Source: Thysanoteuthis rhombus
Lineage: Eukaryota > Mollusca > Cephalopoda > Oegopsida > Thysanoteuthidae
Length of the DNA stretch: 64,000 nucleotides
NCBI GenBank assembly: GCA_963457665.1
Contig: OY735237.1
Coordinates: 1,216,001-1,280,000 of the forward strand
Direction of reading: 5' to 3'
Positions 59,771 to 64,000 of this stretch are shown here, piece by piece (position 1 is the first letter of the stretch; each line of letters begins with the position of its first letter). A program made the position numbers and the translations under genes. Under the pieces are notes generated by a model. That model did not search any database. It was not told the origin of the DNA and saw only the letters and a list, made by a program, of their open reading frames with translations.

Positions 59771-60680
59771 CTAACTAGACCTGTGAATTGTTTACTGTTC
59801 AGGTCAAGGTAATTTAGTTTGAACAAAATAAGATGGGGGGTCTGGTTAATCACTCAATAGAATCCTCATGTGTTGGGCATGATCAATTAAAAGAATAGAA
59901 CAAGATGTGATCAATAAATGATTTAGTTCTCTATCCTTTTATTGGTCGATTTCAGCATGTTCTCGGCCAGGAGGGGGAATATCTTAATCCATTGTTATCC
60001 CTGAATAAATTTTTCATCTTGATTTCTTGACTGATCTCAAAGGGTCTCACCAAATAACTAATTTCCTTTCGGTTCATTTTGGGATGTTTGTTTTTTCTTT
60101 TTTTTTTCTTTTTTGGCTCAGTTCATGCAACGAACAAATAAGTACAAGAAAAATGTTGGCCTCTGTCTGATGATGCCTGCCTTCAAGTCTTGTTTATAAA
60201 ACTCGGAAGTTAAGACCACTTCATAAAAGATGGTGATGACTTGTTTCGTCTGGCAACGGTAAGCTTGACTGATAGCTGCTGTTCAAAAGTTTCTCGGATG
60301 AGTGAACTCTTTATTTTTTTCTACATATACAAACAAAACGTTTCGACCAACTCATTTTATAGCCTTCTTCAGGTGTAACATTCAAATATAATGGTGGTGA
60401 GCAGAAAGTTACGATGATAGTAGTAAACAGAATATTGTAGCTTCGATGGTATCTTGGTTACTACGTAGGATTCGGGTAATGTTGATCTCTTCTCATTTCC
60501 TTGTTGGTTTTGGATTTCCATTATTTGTCCCAGTTGAGCATTGGAAGCCACGTCAACGAAAGAAACTCTTCTGAAAACTTTTCATCTGATGTTGACAATT
60601 TAAGAATTTCTAAGGCAATAAAAAAGTCATTCTGCTATGCATTCCAACAAACTAGAACCTGCCAATTGGAAAAAAAAATC
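59771..60680. other. unassigned interval with a hammerhead-like relic
   Basis: GGTCTGGTTAATCACTCAATAGAA near 59840 resembles GGTTTGGTTAGTCAATCAATAGAA near 42900, so an old dispersed repeat. On the minus strand, CTGAAGA (60366-60372) and GAAAC (60340-60344) flank a G-U-rich stem II, with an ACGT palindrome and U17. Stem I position 1 is mismatched. A likely third PLE end. No gene. Confidence 0.4.
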
Positions 60681-63600
60681 TGACACAACAATTTAGTAAA
60701 GCTGAACTTCAATTTAGAAAAGCTGAACTTCAATTTAGAAAAGCTGATCTTTAATTTAGAAAAGCTGAACTTCAATTTAAAAAAGCTGAACTTCAATTTA
60801 GAGAAGCTGAACTTCAATTTAGAAAAGTTGAACTTCAATTTAGAAAAGCTGAACTTCAATTTAGAAAAGTTGAACTTCAATTTAGAAAAGCTGATCTTCA
60901 ATTTAGTAAAGCTGATCTTCAATTTAGTAAAGCTGATCTTCAATTTAGTAAAGCTGATCTTCAATTTAGTAAAGCTGATCTTCAATTTAGAAAAGCTGAA
61001 CTCTAATTTAGAAAAGTTGAACTTCAATTTAGAAAAGCTAAACTTCAATTTAGAAAAGCTGAACTTCAATTTAGAAAAGCTGAACTTCAATTTAGAAAAG
61101 CTGAACTTTAATTTAGAAAAGCTGAACTTCAATTTAGAAAAGCTGAACATCAATTTAGAAAAGCTGAACTTCAATTTATAAAAGCTGAACTTCAATTTAC
61201 AAAAGCTGAACTTCAATTTAAAAAAGCTGAACTTTAATTTAGAAAAGCTGAACTTCAATTTGAAAAAGCTGAACTTCAATTTAGAAAAGCTGAACTTTAA
61301 TTTAGAAAAATTGAACTTCAATTTTGAAAAGCTGAACTTCAATTTAAAAACGCTGGACTTCAATTTATAAAAGCTGAACTTCAATTTAGAAAAGCTGATC
61401 TTCAATTTAAAAAAGCTGAACTTCAATTTAGAAAAGCTGAACTTTATTTTGGAAAGCTGAACTTCAATTTAGAAAAGCTGAACTTCAGTTTAGAAAAGCT
61501 GAACTTCAATTTAGAAAAGCTGAACTTTAATTTAGAAAAGCTGAACATCAATTTAGAAAAGCTGAACTTCAATTCAGAAAAGCTGAACATCAATTTAGAA
61601 AAGCTGAACTTCAATTTAGAAAAGTTGAACTTCAATTTAGAAAAGCTGAACTTTAATTTAGAAAAGCTGAACTTCAATTTAGAGAAGCTGAACTCCAATT
61701 TAGAACAGCTGAACTTTAATTTAGAAAAGCTAAACTTCAATTTAGTAAAGCTGAACTTCAATTTAGAAAAGTTGAACTTCAATTTAGAAAAGCTGAACTT
61801 CAATTTAGAAAAGCTGAACTTTAATTTAGAACAGCTGAACCTTAATTTAGAAAAGCTGAACTTCAATTCAAAAAAGCTGAACTCCAATTTAGAAAAGTTG
61901 AACTTCAATTTAGAAAAGCTGAACTTTAATTTAGAAAAGCTGAACATCAATTTAGAAAAGCTGAACATCAATTTAGAAAAGCTGAACTTTAATTTAGGAA
62001 AGCTGAACTTCAATTTACAAAAGCTGAACTTTAATTTAGAAAAGCTGAACTTCAATTTAAAAAAGCTGAACTTCAATTTAGAAAAGCTGAACTTCAATTC
62101 AGAGAAGCTGAACTTCAATTTAGAAAAAATAAACTTCAATTTAGAAAAGATGAACTTCAATTTAGAAAAGCTGAACTTCAATTTAGAAAAGCTAAACTTC
62201 AATTTAGTAAAGTTGAACTTCAATTTAGAAAAGCTGAACTTCAATTCAGAAAAGCTGAACTTCAATTTAGAAAAAATAAACTTCAATTTAGAAAAGATGA
62301 ACTTCAATTTAGAAAAGCTGAACTTCAATTTAGAAAAGCTGAACTTTAATTTAGAAAAGCTGAATTTCAATTCAGAGAAGCTGAACTCCAATTTAGAAAA
62401 GCTGAACTTTAATTTAAAAAAGCTGAACTTCAATTTATAAAAACTGAACTTCAATTTACAAAAGCTGAACTTCAATTTAGAAAAGCTGAACTTCAATTTA
62501 GAAAAGCTGAACTTTAATTTAGAAAAGCTGAACTTTAATTTAGAACAGCTGAACCTTAATTTAGAAAAGTTGAACTTCAATTTAAAAAAGCTGAACTCCA
62601 ATTTAGAAAAGCTGAACTTTAATTTAGAAAAGCTGAACTTCAATTTATAAAAACTGAACTTCAATTTACAAAAGCTGAACTTCAATTTAGAAAAGCTGAA
62701 CTTCAATTTAGAAAAGCTGAACTTTAATTTAGAAAAGCTGAACTTCAATTTAGAAAAGTTGAACTTCAATTTAGAAAAGCTAAACTTCAATTTAGAAAAG
62801 TTGAACTTCAGTTTAGAAAAGCTGAACTTCAATTTAGGAAAGCTGAACTTCAATTTAAAAAAGCTGAACTTTAATTTAGAAAAGCTAAACTTCAATTTAC
62901 TAAAGCTGAACTTCAATTTAGAAAAGTTGAACTTCAATTTAGGAAAGCTGAACTTCAATTTAGAAAAGCTAAACTTCAATTTAGAAAAGCTGAACTTCAA
63001 TTTAGAAAAGCTGAACTTAAATTTAGAAAAGTTGAACTTCAATTTAGAAAAGCTGAACTTCAATTTAGAAAAGTTGAACTTCAGTTTAGAAAAGCTGAAC
63101 TTCAATTTAGGAAAGCTAAACTTCAATTTAGAAAAGTTGAACTTCAATTTACAAAAAGGTGGACTTCAATTTAGAAAAGCTTAACTTCAATTTAGAAAAG
63201 CTGAACTTCAATTTAGAAAAGCTGAACTTCAATTTACGAACGCTGAACTTCAATTCAGAAAAGCTGAACTTCAATTTATAAAAACTGAACTTCAATTTAG
63301 AAAAGTTGAACTTTAATTTAGAAAAGCTGAACTTTAATTTAGAAAAGCTGAACTTCAATTTACAAAAGCTGAACTTCAATTTAGAAAAGCTGAACTTCAA
63401 TTTAGAAAAGCTGAACTTCAATTTAGAAAAGCTGAATTTCAATTTAGAAAAGCTGAACTTCAATTTCGAAAAGCTGAACTTCAATTTACAAACGCTGAAC
63501 TTCAATTCAGAAAAGCTGAACTTCAATTCAGAAAAGCTGAACTTCAATTTAGAAAAGTTGAACTTTAATTTAGAAAAGCTGAACTTTAATTTAGGAAAGC

Positions 63601-64000
63601 TGAACTTCAATTTACAAAAGCTGAACTTTAATTTAGAAAAGCTGAATTTCAATTTAGAAAAGCTGAACTCTAATTTAGAAAAGCTGAACTTCAATTTAGA
63701 AAAGCTAAACTTCAATTTAGTAAAGTTGAACTTCAGTTTAGAAAAGCTGAACTTCAATCTAGAAAAGCTGAACATCAATTTAGAAAAGCTGAACTTCAGT
63801 TTAGAAAAGCTGAACTTTAATTTAGAAAAGCTGAACTTCAATTTAGAGAAGCTGAACTCCAATTTAGAACAGCTGAACTTTAATTTAGAAAAGCTAAACT
63901 TCAATTTAGTAAAGCTGAACTTCAATTTAGAAAAGTTGAACTTCAATTTAGGAAAGCTGAACTTCAATTTAGAAAAGCTAAACTTCAATTTAGAAAAGCT
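60680..64000. repeat. 21-bp tandem array, open on both strands, runs off the window
   Basis: About 158 units whose plus strand reads NFNLEKL per unit and whose minus strand reads KLKFSFS per unit. The unit is exactly seven codons, so length is preserved and stops arise only by point mutation. Minus-strand frames of 263, 567 and 279 codons almost tile the array. A 1-bp deletion at about 61448 and a 1-bp insertion near 63145 separate them. The last minus-strand residues before the stop at 60635 leave the repeat. Plus-strand frames (60828-61181, 61625-62440, 62759-63184) are broken more often, mainly by GAA to TAA. I call it a satellite, because no splice sites, start context or non-repeat domain are attached within the window. 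Confidence 0.9.

Overview
This is eukaryotic, repeat-dominated DNA, most likely from a marine invertebrate and, as a guess, a mollusc such as a coleoid cephalopod. The reasons are a split gene with GT/AG introns, many long (TA)n and (CA)n tracts, RTE-type non-LTR retrotransposon fragments, Penelope-like element (PLE) remnants with hammerhead-ribozyme-like ends, tRNA-derived SINE-like relics and huge tandem arrays. There are no operons, ribosome-binding sites or CRISPR arrays. The species guess is inference, not a match I could run.

Layout. 1-18065: an 18-kb satellite of about 25-bp units with nested higher-order duplications. 18275-19400: a PLE-terminus relic and about 2.5 copies of a 430-bp repeat. 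19385-21035 (minus): the 5' two-thirds of an RTE-like LINE. It abuts a PLE GIY-YIG remnant (21040-21400, plus). 21400-24050: unique or weakly repetitive DNA. 24050-36305: a broken duplicate of one exon, the cytoplasmic-tail exon of the gene further right, split by a roughly 12-kb array of 42-bp units arranged as 127-bp trimers. 37000-38530 (minus): a second RTE fragment.

39710-50317 (plus) is the one convincing gene. Six exons with consistent splice phases (introns 1-4 phase 1, intron 5 phase 2) encode a 379-residue type I membrane protein: signal peptide, about 177-residue six-cysteine ectodomain, one membrane helix, and a 158-residue cytoplasmic tail with five tyrosines, several in SH2-ligand-like contexts. 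Its tail holds about three copies of the same 14-residue unit (NHVVVNGDSARGGP type) that makes up the 12-kb array. The introns carry an RTE copy, PLE pieces and long microsatellites.

50318-60680 is intergenic: the 3' UTR, three copies of a 0.5-kb dispersed element, inverted pairs of PLE termini with hammerhead cores, SINE-like relics, an RTE 3' end and a perfect hairpin around (TA)n. 60680 to the window end is a 21-bp (7-codon) tandem array that stays open over long stretches on both strands.

The main result is that a coding minisatellite inside a receptor-tail exon appears to have seeded a megasatellite about 13 kb upstream. The second is that the PLE-derived ends here preserve recognisable type I hammerhead ribozyme architecture. 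About half of the window is tandem repeat, and nearly all long open frames inside the arrays are by-products of unit length.
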